DNA of 64,000 nt. Source: Pseudaminobacter salicylatoxidans. GTDB taxonomy: Bacteria > Pseudomonadota > Alphaproteobacteria > Rhizobiales > Rhizobiaceae. The notes beneath the pieces were generated by a model, which was not told where the DNA came from, searched no databases, and saw only the letters and a program-made list of their open reading frames with translations. Position numbers and translations under genes: made by a program. The stretch is taken from contig NZ_QGGG01000007.1 of NCBI RefSeq assembly GCF_003148475.1, positions 168,368 through 232,367 on the forward strand, written 5' to 3'. Positions 42,164-56,133 of this stretch are shown here, piece by piece. Within the stretch, counting starts at the first letter, position 1. Each line of letters opens with the position of its first letter.

Positions 42164-42611
42164 ATGGTGAATGGTGAATGGTGAATGGACGCACCTGCGG
42201 AGCAGCGCGATCCCATACGCGACTACCGCGACCTGATCGTCTGGAAGGAGTCGATGGATCTTGCCGTCGATATCTACGCCCTGACGCGGTCTTTTCCGCG
42301 CGAGGAAGCGTTCGGACTGACGTCTCAGTTGCGCCGGGCGGCGTCTTCCATTCCCGCCAATATCGCAGAGGGCTTCGGCCGCGCGCAGCGCCGGCCCTTC
42401 ATTCAGTTTTTGCGGGTCGCTCAGGGGTCGCTCAAGGAACTGGAAACGCATGTCACCCTGGCCGAAAGGGTGGGCTATCTGGAAAGTTCCGCCGTTTCGG
42501 GGCTGACCAGTCGCTGCGAGCTTTTGGGCAAGAGGCTCGTCTCTTTCGTCCGTTCGCTGGAGCGGGAAGGCGGGCGGACATGACCATTCACCATTCGCCA
42601 TTCACCATTCA
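42161..42611 (+). mobile_element. IVS-like element with heptamer inverted arms, between nuoC and nuoD
   Basis: Left arm: four TGAATGG units (42161-42188). Right arm: four CCATTCA units, the second reading CCATTCG (42584-42611). The arms are 28 bases and fully complementary in RNA (27 Watson-Crick pairs and one U-G at 42175/42597). They enclose 395 bases that are almost entirely one S23-family gene, whose stop abuts the right arm. nuoC ends in the left arm and nuoD follows 30 bases after the right one with its own AGAGGCG ribosome site. The layout matches 23S rRNA intervening sequences, but in mRNA. Confidence 0.75.
42185..42583 (+). CDS. S23-family four-helix-bundle protein (23S rRNA intervening-sequence protein)
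   Basis: A 132-residue protein with the full family signature: [21 protein letters not shown] (14-34), [31 protein letters not shown] (36-66), and [25 protein letters not shown] (75-99). The fold is an antiparallel four-helix bundle forming pentamers in solved members; function is unknown. The ATG is in the last TGAATGG unit, and translation may restart after the nuoC stop through the repeated TGA-ATG pairs. It is foreign to complex I, and nuoC and nuoD are normally adjacent. Confidence 0.85.
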   Translation: MDAPAEQRDPIRDYRDLIVWKESMDLAVDIYALTRSFPREEAFGLTSQLRRAASSIPANIAEGFGRAQRRPFIQFLRVAQGSLKELETHVTLAERVGYLESSAVSGLTSRCELLGKRLVSFVRSLEREGGRT

Positions 42612-42641
42612 CTTTTTCGGCGCTTCAAAAGAGGCGATGCG

Positions 42642-43832
42642 ATGACCGAACATTCCGTCCGCAACTTCAACATCAACTTCGGTCCGCAGCATCCGGCCGC
42701 GCACGGCGTGCTGCGTCTGGTTCTGGAACTGGACGGCGAGGTGGTCGATCGCGTCGACCCGCATATCGGCCTGCTGCATCGCGGCACCGAAAAGCTGATG
42801 GAGAACAAGACCTATCTGCAGGCGCTGCCCTATCTGGACCGGCTCGACTATGTCGCGCCGATGAACCAGGAGCACGCGTTCTCGCTTGCGGTGGAGCGGC
42901 TTCTGGGGATCACCGTGCCCAAGCGCGGCCAGCTCATCCGCGTGCTCTATTCGGAAATCGGCCGTATCCTCAACCATCTGCTCAACGTCACCACGCAGGC
43001 GATGGACGTCGGCGCGCTCACCCCGCCGCTGTGGGGCTTCGAGGAGCGCGAGAAGCTGATGGTGTTTTACGAGCGGGCCTCGGGCGCGCGCATGCATGCG
43101 GCCTATTTCCGGCCCGGCGGCGTGCACCAGGACCTGCCCGAAAAGCTGGTCGAGGACATCGGCAAGTGGTGCGATCCGTTCCTGAAGACGGTGGACGCGC
43201 TCGACGAACTGCTGACCGAAAACCGCATCTTCAAGCAGCGTAACGCCGATATCGGCGTGGTGTCGCTGGAAGATGCCTGGGCCTGGGGCTTCTCGGGCGT
43301 GATGGTGCGCGGCTCGGGCGCGGCATGGGACCTGCGCAAAAGCCAGCCCTATGAGTGCTATTCCGAAATGGAATTCGACATTCCGGTGGGCAAGCACGGC
43401 GATTGCTACGACCGCTATCTCATCCGCATGGAAGAAATGCGCCAGTCGGTCCGCATCATGCGCCAGTGCATCGAGCGCCTGCTGGGCAGCGAGCGCACCG
43501 GTCCGGTGTCGGATATGGATGGCAAGGTCGTGCCGCCCAAGCGCGGCGAGATGAAGCGCTCCATGGAAGCGCTGATCCATCATTTCAAGCTGTATACCGA
43601 GGGCTATCGCGTCCCGGCCGGCGAGGTTTACGCAGCCGTCGAGGCGCCAAAGGGCGAATTCGGCGTCTATCTCGTTTCGGACGGCACCAACAAGCCTTAT
43701 CGCTGCAAGCTGCGGGCTCCGGGCTTCGCGCATCTGCAGGCGATGGACTTCCTGTGCCGCGGCCACATGCTGGCCGACGTCACCGCCGTCCTCGGTTCCA
43801 TCGATATCGTGTTTGGTGAGGTAGATAGATAA
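42642..43832 (+). CDS. nuoD: NADH-quinone oxidoreductase subunit D
   Basis: NuoD (396 residues), the 49-kDa subunit that with NuoB forms the quinone pocket. Visible: [24 protein letters not shown] (conserved His at the quinone site), [51 protein letters not shown], and [29 protein letters not shown] end. AGAGGCG precedes the ATG. Its stop overlaps the start of nuoE by one base. Confidence 0.97.
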   Translation: MTEHSVRNFNINFGPQHPAAHGVLRLVLELDGEVVDRVDPHIGLLHRGTEKLMENKTYLQALPYLDRLDYVAPMNQEHAFSLAVERLLGITVPKRGQLIRVLYSEIGRILNHLLNVTTQAMDVGALTPPLWGFEEREKLMVFYERASGARMHAAYFRPGGVHQDLPEKLVEDIGKWCDPFLKTVDALDELLTENRIFKQRNADIGVVSLEDAWAWGFSGVMVRGSGAAWDLRKSQPYECYSEMEFDIPVGKHGDCYDRYLIRMEEMRQSVRIMRQCIERLLGSERTGPVSDMDGKVVPPKRGEMKRSMEALIHHFKLYTEGYRVPAGEVYAAVEAPKGEFGVYLVSDGTNKPYRCKLRAPGFAHLQAMDFLCRGHMLADVTAVLGSIDIVFGEVDR

Positions 43833-44512
43833 TGTCGGTTCGCCGCCTCGCAGACGAGTCCGTCCAGCCCGCGTCCTTCGCGTTCAATCGCGAAATGACG
43901 GCGCAGGCCAAGGTCTGGATCAAGAAATATCCCAAGGGCCGCGAACAGTCGGCGGTGATCCCGCTGCTCATGCTCGCGCAGGAGCAGGAAGGCTGGGTGA
44001 CGCGCGCGGCGATCGAGCACATCGCCGCGATGCTCGACATGCCGCTGATCCGCGTGCTGGAAGTCGCGACTTTCTACACGCAGTTCCAGTTGCAGCCGGT
44101 CGGCACACGCGCCCACGTCCAGGTCTGCGGCACCACGCCCTGCATGCTGCACGGCGCCGAGGCGCTGATGGATGTGTGCCGCTCCAGGATCCATCATGAT
44201 CCATTGCACACCAATGAGGCCGGCACGCTGTCGTGGGAAGAGGTTGAATGCCAGGGCACCTGCGTCAACGCACCCATGGTCATGATCTTCAAGGACACTT
44301 ACGAGGACCTGACGCCTGAGCGTCTGGCCGAGATCATCGATGCCTTCGAGGCGGGCAAGGGCAGCACCATCAAGCCCGGCCCGCAGGTCGATCGCATCTA
44401 TTCCGCGCCGGAAGGCGGCCTGACCTCGCTGACGGACGAGAAGGTGTTCCTGAAGTCCGCGCCGCGCGCAAAAGCCGCGAAGGCGACGAGCGAAGACAAG
44501 AAGACGGTCTGA
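43832..44512 (+). CDS. nuoE: NADH-quinone oxidoreductase subunit E
   Basis: NuoE (226 residues), the 24-kDa thioredoxin-like subunit holding the 2Fe-2S cluster N1a. The ligands sit in [11 protein letters not shown] and [11 protein letters not shown]. The C-terminal 50 residues (from [18 protein letters not shown]) are an extension typical of alphaproteobacteria and mitochondria, ending in a Lys/Ala-rich tail. Confidence 0.96.
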   Translation: MSVRRLADESVQPASFAFNREMTAQAKVWIKKYPKGREQSAVIPLLMLAQEQEGWVTRAAIEHIAAMLDMPLIRVLEVATFYTQFQLQPVGTRAHVQVCGTTPCMLHGAEALMDVCRSRIHHDPLHTNEAGTLSWEEVECQGTCVNAPMVMIFKDTYEDLTPERLAEIIDAFEAGKGSTIKPGPQVDRIYSAPEGGLTSLTDEKVFLKSAPRAKAAKATSEDKKTV

Positions 44513-44522
44513 GGGAAGAAAA

Positions 44523-45827
<1,305 letters not shown>

Positions 45828-45888
45828 GCCGGTCGCAAGGACGAAGAGGTAAGGGACGGGCCGAGAAGCAAGGCACTGGAAGATGACC

Positions 45889-46206
45889 ATGGCCAGAGCG
45901 ACGAAGCCCGGAAGTTTCATGCCGGAGGCACAGCGCCAGGAAATGATGAACGAGCCATTCGCCATGACGCTCCCCGCGGAGCTTGCCGGCGCCGTCAACC
46001 TGATGGCGCATCCGGTGGCGGGCGCGGCTGCGTTCTCGGCGCTCGGCTTCGGCATGGCAAGCCAGGCCTTCGGTCTCTGGATGGGCGCGATGGCGGGTGC
46101 GGCGGATGCCTCCCGGCGCGCGCTCGAAGTGCTGGCGGCCGATGGCGTCGAAGGGGTGTCGCAGCCGCGCGCCACTGCGGACCGGACGAAGAAGACGAAG
46201 CATTGA
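45889..46206 (+). CDS. Small conserved protein encoded between nuoF and nuoG
   Basis: A 105-residue protein not among the 14 core subunits. Its centre, NLMAHPVAGAAAFSALGFGMASQAFGLWMGAMAGA (about 35-69), is Ala/Gly/Met-rich and hydrophobic, possibly one membrane segment or a phasin-like helix pair. The tail is basic (RTKKTKH). I recall similar small ORFs at this spot in other Rhizobiales, loosely annotated as NADH-ubiquinone dehydrogenase. ATG 45889 is favoured because GGAAG lies 6 bases upstream; ATG 45883 is in frame. Function unknown. Confidence 0.65.
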   Translation: MARATKPGSFMPEAQRQEMMNEPFAMTLPAELAGAVNLMAHPVAGAAAFSALGFGMASQAFGLWMGAMAGAADASRRALEVLAADGVEGVSQPRATADRTKKTKH

Positions 46207-46280
46207 ATTGGGTCGGCCGGGCGGTTCGGGAAGAACACCGGCCAAGGAATTGCGGATACACCGCAGGGGTTTGAAGCGAT

Positions 46281-48362
46281 ATGGCTAAACTCAAGGTCGA
46301 CGGCATCGAGATCGAGGTTCCCGATCACTACACGCTCTTGCAGGCGGCGGAAGAGGCAGGCGCGGAAGTGCCGCGCTTCTGCTTCCACGAGCGTCTGTCG
46401 ATCGCCGGAAACTGCCGCATGTGCCTGGTTGAAGTGAAGGGCGGGCCGCCCAAGCCGGCCGCGTCCTGCGCCATGGGCGTGCGCGACTTGCGCCCCGGCC
46501 CCAATGGCGAGGCGCCCGAAATCTTCACCAACACGCCGATGGTCAAGAAGGCCCGCGAAGGCGTGATGGAATTCCTGCTCATCAACCATCCGCTCGACTG
46601 CCCGATCTGCGACCAGGGCGGCGAGTGCGACCTGCAGGACCAGGCCATGGCCTTCGGCATGGATTCCTCGCGCTACACGGAAAACAAGCGCGCGGTCGAG
46701 GACAAGTATATCGGCCCGCTGGTCAAGACGATCATGACGCGCTGCATCCACTGCACGCGCTGCGTCCGCTTCACCACCGAAGTCGCCGGCATTTCCGAAC
46801 TCGGCCTGATCGGCCGCGGCGAGGATGCCGAGATCACCACCTATCTCGAGCAGGCGATGACCTCCGAGCTGCAGGGCAACGTCATCGACCTGTGCCCGGT
46901 CGGCGCGCTGACCTCGCGTCCCTATGCGTTCCAGGCGCGTCCGTGGGAACTGACCAAGACCGAATCCATCGACGTGATGGACGCGGTCGGCTCGGCCATC
47001 CGCGTCGACAGCCGCGGTCGTGAAGTGATGCGCATCATGCCGCGCCTCAACGAGCAGGTGAACGAGGAGTGGATCTCGGACAAGAGCCGCTTCATCTGGG
47101 ACGGCCTGCGCACGCAGCGCCTCGACCGGCCCTATGTGCGCCGCAACGGCAAGCTTGCGCCGGCAAGCTGGGCCGAAGCCTTTGCCACGATCAAGGACGC
47201 AGTCGCGAAGACATCCGCCGACCGTATCGGCGCGATCGCCGGCGATCTCGCGGCGGTCGAGGAAATGTATGCGCTGAAGCAGCTTCTCGCCTCGCTCGGC
47301 TCGGCCAATGTCGACTGCCGTCAGGATGGCGCGGCGCTCGACCCGTCGCTCGGTCGTGCAAGCTACATCTTCAACCCGACCATCGAGGGCATCGAGCAAG
47401 CCGACGCGGTGCTGATCGTCGGCTCCAACCCGCGCTTCGAGGCTTCGGTGCTCAATGCCCGCATCCGCAAGCGCTCGCGCATGGGCGACCTGCCGGTCGG
47501 CGTCGTCGGCGACATGGGCGACCTGCGTTATGACTACGACATGCTCGGCGCCGGTCCCGAGACGCTGAAGGAACTGGCCGACGGCAAGGGCAAGTTCTTC
47601 TCGGTGCTGAAGAAGGCGAAGCACCCGCTCATCATCGTGGGGCAGGGGGCATTGGCGCGCGAGGACGGATTTGCCGTTCTGGGCCATGCCGCTAAGCTCG
47701 CCACCGCAGTTGGTGCCGTCAGCGACGCATGGAACGGCTTTGCCGTGCTGCATACGGCCGCCGCGCGCGTCGGCGGCCTCGACATCGGCTTCGTGCCGGG
47801 CGAGGGCGGCAAGCCGGCGGGCGAGATGCTCGGCGCAACCGATGTCCTGTTCCTGCTGGGTGCTGACGAATTCGACATGGCCGCTGCCGGTTCGGCCTTC
47901 GTGGTCTATATCGGCACGCATGGCGATGCCGGCGCACACCGCGCCGATGTCATCCTGCCGGGTTCGACCTATACCGAGAAGTCCGGCACCTATGTGAACA
48001 CCGAAGGCCGCGTGCAGATGGCCAACCGCGCCGGCTTCGCGCCAGGCGACGCCAAGGAAGACTGGGCTATCTTCCGCGCGCTGTCGGATGTGCTGGGCCA
48101 CCGCCTGCCGTTCGACTCGCTGGCCCAGCTTCGCGCGAAGCTCTATGCCGACCACCCGCATCTGGCCGGGATCGACGAGATCGCAGCCGGCAATCCGGCC
48201 GACATCGCCAATGTCGCCAAGCTCGGCGGCGCGCTGGGCAAGGGCGCATTCGTGTCGCCGGTACAGGACTTCTATCTGACCAATCCGATCGCCCGCGCTT
48301 CGGCCGTCATGGCCGAATGTTCGGCCCTCGCGAAGGGCGGCTTCAAGCAGGCAGCCGAGTAG
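46281..48362 (+). CDS. nuoG: NADH-quinone oxidoreductase subunit G
   Basis: NuoG (693 residues), the 75-kDa subunit. An N-terminal ferredoxin domain holds 2Fe-2S N1b ([19 protein letters not shown]) and N5/N4 ligands ([25 protein letters not shown]). The rest is a molybdopterin-oxidoreductase-like fold without cofactor (from about residue 220). Its length fits the alphaproteobacterial/mitochondrial form, shorter than that of Escherichia coli. Confidence 0.97.
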   Translation: MAKLKVDGIEIEVPDHYTLLQAAEEAGAEVPRFCFHERLSIAGNCRMCLVEVKGGPPKPAASCAMGVRDLRPGPNGEAPEIFTNTPMVKKAREGVMEFLLINHPLDCPICDQGGECDLQDQAMAFGMDSSRYTENKRAVEDKYIGPLVKTIMTRCIHCTRCVRFTTEVAGISELGLIGRGEDAEITTYLEQAMTSELQGNVIDLCPVGALTSRPYAFQARPWELTKTESIDVMDAVGSAIRVDSRGREVMRIMPRLNEQVNEEWISDKSRFIWDGLRTQRLDRPYVRRNGKLAPASWAEAFATIKDAVAKTSADRIGAIAGDLAAVEEMYALKQLLASLGSANVDCRQDGAALDPSLGRASYIFNPTIEGIEQADAVLIVGSNPRFEASVLNARIRKRSRMGDLPVGVVGDMGDLRYDYDMLGAGPETLKELADGKGKFFSVLKKAKHPLIIVGQGALAREDGFAVLGHAAKLATAVGAVSDAWNGFAVLHTAAARVGGLDIGFVPGEGGKPAGEMLGATDVLFLLGADEFDMAAAGSAFVVYIGTHGDAGAHRADVILPGSTYTEKSGTYVNTEGRVQMANRAGFAPGDAKEDWAIFRALSDVLGHRLPFDSLAQLRAKLYADHPHLAGIDEIAAGNPADIANVAKLGGALGKGAFVSPVQDFYLTNPIARASAVMAECSALAKGGFKQAAE

Positions 48363-48369
48363 GACGACC

Positions 48370-49413
48370 ATGGAAACTTTTTTCTCATTCTATGTCCTGC
48401 CGGGACTGATCATCCTCCTGAAGTCGGTGGCGATGCTCGTCATCCTGCTGATCTTCGTGGCCTATCTGCTTTATGCCGACCGCAAGATCTGGGCGGCGGT
48501 GCAGATCCGTCGCGGCCCGAACGTGGTCGGCCCGTGGGGTCTGCTGCAATCCTTCGCCGACCTTCTGAAATTCGTCGTCAAGGAGCCGGTCATTCCGTCC
48601 GGCGCCAACAAGGGCGTCTTCCTGCTCGCCCCGCTGGTGTCGGCGGTGCTGGCCATGGCTGCCTGGGCGGTCATTCCGGTCAATGAAGGCTGGGCGGTCG
48701 CCAACATCAATGTCGGCATTCTCTACGTTTTCGCCATCTCCTCGCTCGAGGTGTATGGCGTGATCATGGGCGGCTGGGCCTCGAACTCGAAATATCCGTT
48801 CCTCGGCGCGCTGCGTTCGGCCGCGCAGATGGTGTCCTACGAAGTCTCCATCGGCTTCGTCATCGTCACCGTTCTGCTCACCGTCGGCTCGCTCAACCTC
48901 AGCGACATCGTTCTGTCGCAGAGCGACGGCCTCGGCACCATGCTCGGCATGCCGAACTCGTTCCTTGACTGGAACTGGCTGGCGCTGTTCCCGATGTTCG
49001 TCGTGTTCTTCATCTCGGCGCTGGCCGAGACGAACCGCCCGCCCTTTGACCTGGTGGAAGCCGAGTCGGAACTGGTGGCCGGCCACATGATCGAATACTC
49101 ATCGACGCCGTTCCTGCTCTTCTTCCTCGGCGAATATGTCGCGATCGTCCTGATGTGCGCGCTCACCACCATCCTGTTCCTGGGTGGCTGGCTGCCGCCG
49201 TTCGACTTCGCGCCGTTCACCTGGGTACCGGGCGTGATCTGGTTCGTGCTCAAGGTGTGCCTGGTGTTCTTCATGTTCGCCATGGTGAAGGCATTCGTGC
49301 CGCGCTACCGCTACGACCAGCTCATGCGTCTGGGCTGGAAGGTCTTCCTGCCGATCTCGCTGTTCATGGTGGTGGCCACCGCCGCCTTCCTGAAGCTGAC
49401 GGGCCTGGCGTAA
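48370..49413 (+). CDS. nuoH: NADH-quinone oxidoreductase subunit H
   Basis: NuoH (347 residues), the membrane subunit next to the quinone site, with eight or nine helices. Signatures: [26 protein letters not shown] (about 36-61), [35 protein letters not shown], and [23 protein letters not shown], the conserved acidic loop. TAATG: its stop overlaps the next ATG by one base. Confidence 0.97.
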   Translation: METFFSFYVLPGLIILLKSVAMLVILLIFVAYLLYADRKIWAAVQIRRGPNVVGPWGLLQSFADLLKFVVKEPVIPSGANKGVFLLAPLVSAVLAMAAWAVIPVNEGWAVANINVGILYVFAISSLEVYGVIMGGWASNSKYPFLGALRSAAQMVSYEVSIGFVIVTVLLTVGSLNLSDIVLSQSDGLGTMLGMPNSFLDWNWLALFPMFVVFFISALAETNRPPFDLVEAESELVAGHMIEYSSTPFLLFFLGEYVAIVLMCALTTILFLGGWLPPFDFAPFTWVPGVIWFVLKVCLVFFMFAMVKAFVPRYRYDQLMRLGWKVFLPISLFMVVATAAFLKLTGLA

Positions 49414-49604
49414 TGAGCGCGGGCGTGATCGGCGCATTGGTGGGACTGGTGATCGCGGCAGCTGACTTCGGGTTGCTGCGGCTGCTGGCGAGCCGCGTCG
49501 ATCTGCCCGAAACCAAACGGGTTCTCAACATCACCGGCTTGAGCCAGTTCGTGCTCCTTCCGGTCATCGGCTACTTCGTAGCCCCTTACGTAATCGGAGA
49601 TTGA
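49413..49604 (+). CDS. Small two-helix membrane protein between nuoH and nuoI
   Basis: A 63-residue protein with two predicted helices (about 5-24 and 43-60) joined by a short loop, [16 protein letters not shown]. It overlaps the nuoH stop by one base and ends 2 bases before the nuoI ATG, so it is translated as part of the operon. No known domain recognised. A supernumerary or assembly role in complex I is possible but unproven. Confidence 0.6.
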   Translation: MSAGVIGALVGLVIAAADFGLLRLLASRVDLPETKRVLNITGLSQFVLLPVIGYFVAPYVIGD

Positions 49605-49606
49605 CG

Positions 49607-50098
49607 ATGTCAGCTCTCGCTCAGGCGGCCAAATCGCTCCTTCTCAAGGAGTTCGTCGATGCGTTCTTCCTGTCGATGCGGATGTTCTTCTCGCCCAAGC
49701 CGACGCTGAACTACCCGCACGAGAAGGGGCCGCTCAGCCCGCGCTTCCGTGGCGAGCATGCGCTGCGCCGCTATCCCAACGGCGAAGAACGCTGCATTGC
49801 GTGCAAGCTGTGCGAGGCGATCTGCCCGGCGCAGGCCATCACCATCGAGGCCGGTCCGCGCCGCAATGACGGCACCCGCCGCACGGTGCGCTACGACATC
49901 GACATGGTGAAGTGCATCTATTGCGGCTTTTGCCAGGAAGCCTGCCCGGTCGACGCCATCGTCGAGGGACCGAACTTCGAATTCGCGACGGAAACGCGCG
50001 AGGAGCTTTACTACGACAAGGACAAGTTGCTCGCCAATGGCGACCGGTGGGAGCGTGAGATCGCGCGCAACATCGCGTTGGATGCGCCGTACCGCTAG
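49607..50098 (+). CDS. nuoI: NADH-quinone oxidoreductase subunit I
   Basis: NuoI (163 residues), the ferredoxin-like subunit with two 4Fe-4S clusters, N6a and N6b. Ligands: Cys63, 66, 69, 73 ([12 protein letters not shown]) and Cys103, 106, 109, 113 ([12 protein letters not shown]). The N-terminal amphipathic helix (about 8-30) docks it on the membrane arm. ATG 49607 is used; an upstream TTG is in frame. Confidence 0.97.
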   Translation: MSALAQAAKSLLLKEFVDAFFLSMRMFFSPKPTLNYPHEKGPLSPRFRGEHALRRYPNGEERCIACKLCEAICPAQAITIEAGPRRNDGTRRTVRYDIDMVKCIYCGFCQEACPVDAIVEGPNFEFATETREELYYDKDKLLANGDRWEREIARNIALDAPYR

Positions 50099-50108
50099 GA
50101 CGAGAATC

Positions 50109-50135
50109 ATGGACGAGCCGGGAATGCTCGTCTAA
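50109..50135 (+). other. Intercistronic hairpin / mini-ORF between nuoI and nuoJ
   Basis: GACGAGC (50112-50118) and GCTCGTC (50126-50132) form a perfect 7-bp stem with a CGGGAAT loop. The same bases spell an eight-codon frame (MDEPGMLV, stop TAA at 50133-50135). The nuoI-nuoJ gap (133 bases) is the longest within nuoA-N. This may be a processing or stability element; there is no T-run. Confidence 0.35.
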
Positions 50136-50231
50136 GGAACACGCGGCCGCGCCCGCCCGAACGGTGGAGACGGCCAGGAATCGGGTCTGACGGCTGGCGC
50201 CGCGACCCAAGTAGGAAAACTGGGGAACCCC

Positions 50232-50852
50232 ATGCTGAACGGATTAGAGGCAGCCTTCTTTTACCTCTTTGCCTTTATTGCGGTCGCGTCGGCCTTCATG
50301 GTCATCTCGGCCCGCAATCCTGTGCATTCGGTCCTCTTCCTGATCCTCACCTTCTTCAACGCGGCCGGCCTGTTCATGCTGACCGGCGCCGAATTCCTGG
50401 CGATGATCCTGCTGGTGGTCTATGTCGGCGCGGTGGCGGTCCTGTTCCTGTTCGTCGTCATGATGCTGGATGTCGATTTCGCCGAAATGAAGTCGGGCGC
50501 GCTGCAATATGCGCCGATCGGCGCGCTGGTGGGTCTGATCCTGCTGGCCGAGCTGATCGTGGTGGCCGGCGGCTATGTCTTTTCGCCGAAGCTGGCCGAG
50601 ACGGTCGCGGCGCCCATGCCCGACATCGCCACGCGCCACAATACGGCAGCGCTCGGCGACATCCTCTATACGGACTACGTCTTCTACTTCCAGGTGGCCG
50701 GCCTGATCCTGCTGGTCGCGATGATCGGCGCCATCGTGCTTACGTTGCGCCACAAGCAAGGGATCAAGAGACAGAACATCTCGGCACAGGTCGCCCGCAC
50801 GGGGCCGACCTCGATCGAAGTCAAGAAAGTCGAGACTGGTAAGGGAATCTGA
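50232..50852 (+). CDS. nuoJ: NADH-quinone oxidoreductase subunit J
   Basis: NuoJ (206 residues), a five-helix membrane-arm subunit. [41 protein letters not shown] opens it, and [24 protein letters not shown] holds the pi-bulge Tyr-Val-Gly helix. The C-terminal cytoplasmic tail after residue 172 is longer than in Escherichia coli. Confidence 0.95.
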   Translation: MLNGLEAAFFYLFAFIAVASAFMVISARNPVHSVLFLILTFFNAAGLFMLTGAEFLAMILLVVYVGAVAVLFLFVVMMLDVDFAEMKSGALQYAPIGALVGLILLAELIVVAGGYVFSPKLAETVAAPMPDIATRHNTAALGDILYTDYVFYFQVAGLILLVAMIGAIVLTLRHKQGIKRQNISAQVARTGPTSIEVKKVETGKGI

Positions 50853-50854
50853 CG

Positions 50855-51163
50855 ATGGAAGTTGGCATCGCACATTATCTGACCGTTTCGGCGATCCTGT
50901 TCACGCTCGGCGTGTTCGGCATCTTCCTGAACCGGAAGAACGTCATCATCATGCTGATGTCGATCGAACTGATCCTGCTTTCGGTCAACCTCAACTTCGT
51001 CGCCTTCTCGGCAACGCTGGGCGACATGATCGGCCAGGTCTTCGCTCTGTTCGTGCTCACGGTCGCGGCCGCCGAAGCGGCAATCGGTCTTGCCATTCTC
51101 GTCGTGTTCTTCCGCAACCGCGGCTCCATCGCGGTCGAAGACGTCAACATGATGAAGGGCTGA
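50855..51163 (+). CDS. nuoK: NADH-quinone oxidoreductase subunit K
   Basis: NuoK (102 residues), three helices with the proton-channel glutamates in [18 protein letters not shown] and [24 protein letters not shown]. It starts 2 bases after the nuoJ stop. Confidence 0.97.
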   Translation: MEVGIAHYLTVSAILFTLGVFGIFLNRKNVIIMLMSIELILLSVNLNFVAFSATLGDMIGQVFALFVLTVAAAEAAIGLAILVVFFRNRGSIAVEDVNMMKG

Positions 51164-51178
51164 CGGGGACATAATATC

Positions 51179-53173
<1,995 letters not shown>

Positions 53174-53176
53174 ACC

Positions 53177-54682
53177 ATGACCGATTGGCCCATTCTTTCT
53201 ACGGTCACCTTCCTGCCGCTGGTCGGCACGTTCCTGATCCTTCTGATCCGGGACGACAGCGAGGCCGCGCGCCGCAACATCCGTAACGTCGCGCTGCTGA
53301 CGACCGTCTTCACCTTCATCCTGTCCATCTTCATCTGGGTCGGGTTCGACAATTCCAACCCTGGCTTCCAGATGGTGGAGCAGGCCGAGTGGCTCGGCGG
53401 CGGCGTCTCCTATCACATGGGCGTCGACGGCATCTCGATGCTGTTCGTCATCCTGACGACCTTCCTGATGCCGATCAGCATCCTGGCGAGCTGGGAATCC
53501 ATCCAGACGCGGGTGAAGGCGTATATGATCGCCTTCCTGATCCTCGAAACCCTGATGATCGGCGTGTTCTGCGCGCTCGACCTTGTGCTGTTCTACGTCT
53601 TCTTCGAAGGCGGCCTGATCCCGATGTTCATCATCATCGGCGTCTGGGGCGGCAAGCGGCGCGTCTATGCCTCGTTCAAGTTCTTCCTCTACACGCTGCT
53701 CGGCTCGGTGCTGATGCTGCTCGCAATCATGGCGATGTATTGGGAAGCCGGCACCACCGACATCCCGACGCTGCTGGCGCACTCCTTCCCCGGCAACATG
53801 CAGACATGGCTATGGCTTGCCTTCTTCGCGTCCTTCGCGGTGAAGATGCCGATGTGGCCGGTGCACACCTGGCTGCCCGATGCGCACGTCGAGGCGCCGA
53901 CGGCCGGTTCCGTCATCCTGGCGGCGATCCTGCTGAAGATGGGCGGTTACGGCTTCCTGCGCTTCTCGCTGCCGATGTTCCCGGAAGCCTCGCTCTATTT
54001 CCAGCCGCTGGTCTTTGCGCTGTCGGTCATCGCCATCGTCTACACCTCGCTGGTGGCGCTGATGCAGGAGGACATGAAGAAGCTGATCGCCTATTCGTCG
54101 GTCGCCCATATGGGCTACGTGACCATGGGCATCTTCGCCATGAACGCGCAGGGCATCCAGGGCTCTCTGTTCCAGATGCTGTCGCACGGCCTGGTCTCGG
54201 GCGCGCTGTTCCTATGCGTGGGCGTGATCTACGACCGCATGCACACCCGCGAGATCACGGCCTATGGCGGCCTGGTCAACAACATGCCGAAATATGCGGT
54301 GGCGTTCCTCATCTTCACCATGGCCAATGTCGGCCTGCCGGGCACCAGCGGTTTCGTCGGCGAGTTCCTGACGCTGATCGGCGTGTTCAAGGTCAACACC
54401 TGGGTCGCGCTGTTTGCCGCCACGGGCGTCATCCTGTCGGCCAGCTATGCGCTGTGGCTCTATCGCAAGATCATCTTCGGCGCGCTGACCAAGGACAGCC
54501 TGAAGGGGCTGCTCGACCTTTCGGCCCGTGAGAAGACGATCCTCTATCCACTGATCGTGCTGACCATCTTCTTCGGCGTCTATCCGGCTCCGGTCTTCGA
54601 CGTGACCGCCGCCTCGGTGCAGTCGCTGATCAACAACATCACCGCATCGCTCGACGCCGCGCAGGCCGTGGCTGCGAACTGA
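53177..54682 (+). CDS. nuoM: NADH-quinone oxidoreductase subunit M
   Basis: NuoM (501 residues), second antiporter-like subunit, about 14 helices. Landmarks: [23 protein letters not shown] with the helix-5 Glu, [40 protein letters not shown] with helix-7 Lys, and [17 protein letters not shown]. It starts 3 bases after the nuoL stop. Confidence 0.97.
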   Translation: MTDWPILSTVTFLPLVGTFLILLIRDDSEAARRNIRNVALLTTVFTFILSIFIWVGFDNSNPGFQMVEQAEWLGGGVSYHMGVDGISMLFVILTTFLMPISILASWESIQTRVKAYMIAFLILETLMIGVFCALDLVLFYVFFEGGLIPMFIIIGVWGGKRRVYASFKFFLYTLLGSVLMLLAIMAMYWEAGTTDIPTLLAHSFPGNMQTWLWLAFFASFAVKMPMWPVHTWLPDAHVEAPTAGSVILAAILLKMGGYGFLRFSLPMFPEASLYFQPLVFALSVIAIVYTSLVALMQEDMKKLIAYSSVAHMGYVTMGIFAMNAQGIQGSLFQMLSHGLVSGALFLCVGVIYDRMHTREITAYGGLVNNMPKYAVAFLIFTMANVGLPGTSGFVGEFLTLIGVFKVNTWVALFAATGVILSASYALWLYRKIIFGALTKDSLKGLLDLSAREKTILYPLIVLTIFFGVYPAPVFDVTAASVQSLINNITASLDAAQAVAAN

Positions 54683-54691
54683 GGGTAGAAC

Positions 54692-56128
54692 ATGACGCCG
54701 GAACTTTACTCGAGCCTCTCGCTGATCCTGCCGGAACTGATCATCGTCGTCGGCGCGCTGGCGCTGCTGATGATCGGCGTCTATTCGGGTGAGCGCGCCA
54801 ACAACACCGTCACCGGCCTTGCCGTGGCGGTGCTGATCGCGGCGGGTGCCTGGCTGATGCTGTTCGGCGGGGAAGGCAAGGCGTTCAACGGCGCGCTGGT
54901 TGCCGATCCCTTCGCCAAGATCATGAAGGTGCTGACGCTCATCGGCTCGGTGGTGACGCTGATCGTCTCTGTCGGCTTCGCCAAGGCGGAAAAATTCGAC
55001 AAGTTCGAATATCCGGTGCTGATCCTGCTGGCCACGGTCGGCATGATGATCATCATCTCCGCCAACAGCATGATCTCCCTCTATATGGGGCTGGAGCTGC
55101 AGTCGCTGGCGCTCTATGTCGTGGCCGCCTTCAACCGCGAGAACGTGCGTTCGACCGAGGCCGGCCTGAAATATTTCGTCCTCGGCTCGCTGTCGTCGGG
55201 CATGCTGCTCTACGGCATCACCCTGGTCTACGGCTATACCGGCCATGTCGGATTCGAGCAGATCGCGGCAGCGGTTTCCAGTGGCGAGCGCGAGCTTGGC
55301 CTGGTCTTCGGCCTGGTGTTCGTCCTGGCCGGCGTGGCCTTCAAGATCTCGGCCGTGCCGTTCCATATGTGGACGCCGGACGTCTATGAGGGCGCGCCGA
55401 CACCGGTGACGACCTTCTTCGCCTCCTCCCCGAAGATGGCGGCGATGGCGTTGATGGTGCGTGTCACCATGGGCGCCTTCGAAGGCATTGCGCCCGACTG
55501 GCAGCAGATCATCGTGTTCGTCTCCATCGCTTCCATGGTGCTGGGCTCGTTCGCGGCTATCGGCCAGAAGAACTTCAAGCGCCTGATGGCCTATTCGTCG
55601 ATCGGCCATGTCGGCTTCGCGCTGGTCGGCCTTGCGGCCAACACGGAAGCCGGCGTTCGCGGTGTCATCATCTATATGCTGATCTATCTGGTGATGACGC
55701 TCGGCACCTTCGCTTTCATCCTGGCCATGCGCCGCAAGGACGGCAATGTCGAGGAGATCGGCGATCTGGCGGGACTGGCGACCACCAATCCGGTGATGGC
55801 GACCATCCTCACCATCCTGATGTTCTCTTTGGCCGGCATTCCGCCGCTCGCGGGCTTCTGGGCCAAGTGGTATGTGTTCCTCGCCGCCATCAACGCCAAC
55901 CTCTACACGCTTGCGGTGATCGGCGTTCTGGCTTCGGTGGTGGGCGCCTACTACTATCTGCGCATCATCAAGATCATGTGGTTCGACGAGCCGGTGGGCG
56001 GGTTCCTGCCGATGGCCGGCGAACTGCGTCTCGTGCTTGGCGCGTCGGGTGCGTTCATCCTGTTCTATGTGCTGTTCGCGGGTCCGGTGGGCCATATCGC
56101 GGAAGCCGCGGCCAAGACGTTCTTCTGA
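54692..56128 (+). CDS. nuoN: NADH-quinone oxidoreductase subunit N
   Basis: NuoN (478 residues), third antiporter-like subunit. Landmarks: [78 protein letters not shown] with the functional Lys, and [17 protein letters not shown]. It is the last complex I subunit; birA follows within 6 bases. Confidence 0.97.
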   Translation: MTPELYSSLSLILPELIIVVGALALLMIGVYSGERANNTVTGLAVAVLIAAGAWLMLFGGEGKAFNGALVADPFAKIMKVLTLIGSVVTLIVSVGFAKAEKFDKFEYPVLILLATVGMMIIISANSMISLYMGLELQSLALYVVAAFNRENVRSTEAGLKYFVLGSLSSGMLLYGITLVYGYTGHVGFEQIAAAVSSGERELGLVFGLVFVLAGVAFKISAVPFHMWTPDVYEGAPTPVTTFFASSPKMAAMALMVRVTMGAFEGIAPDWQQIIVFVSIASMVLGSFAAIGQKNFKRLMAYSSIGHVGFALVGLAANTEAGVRGVIIYMLIYLVMTLGTFAFILAMRRKDGNVEEIGDLAGLATTNPVMATILTILMFSLAGIPPLAGFWAKWYVFLAAINANLYTLAVIGVLASVVGAYYYLRIIKIMWFDEPVGGFLPMAGELRLVLGASGAFILFYVLFAGPVGHIAEAAAKTFF

Positions 56129-56133
56129 CGGGC

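Noticed and set aside
42185..42583. Diversity-generating retroelement accessory (Avd-like four-helix bundle)
   Set aside because: Avd and S23 share a fold, but no reverse transcriptase, template repeat or variable repeat is present nearby, and the sequence signature is that of the S23 group.
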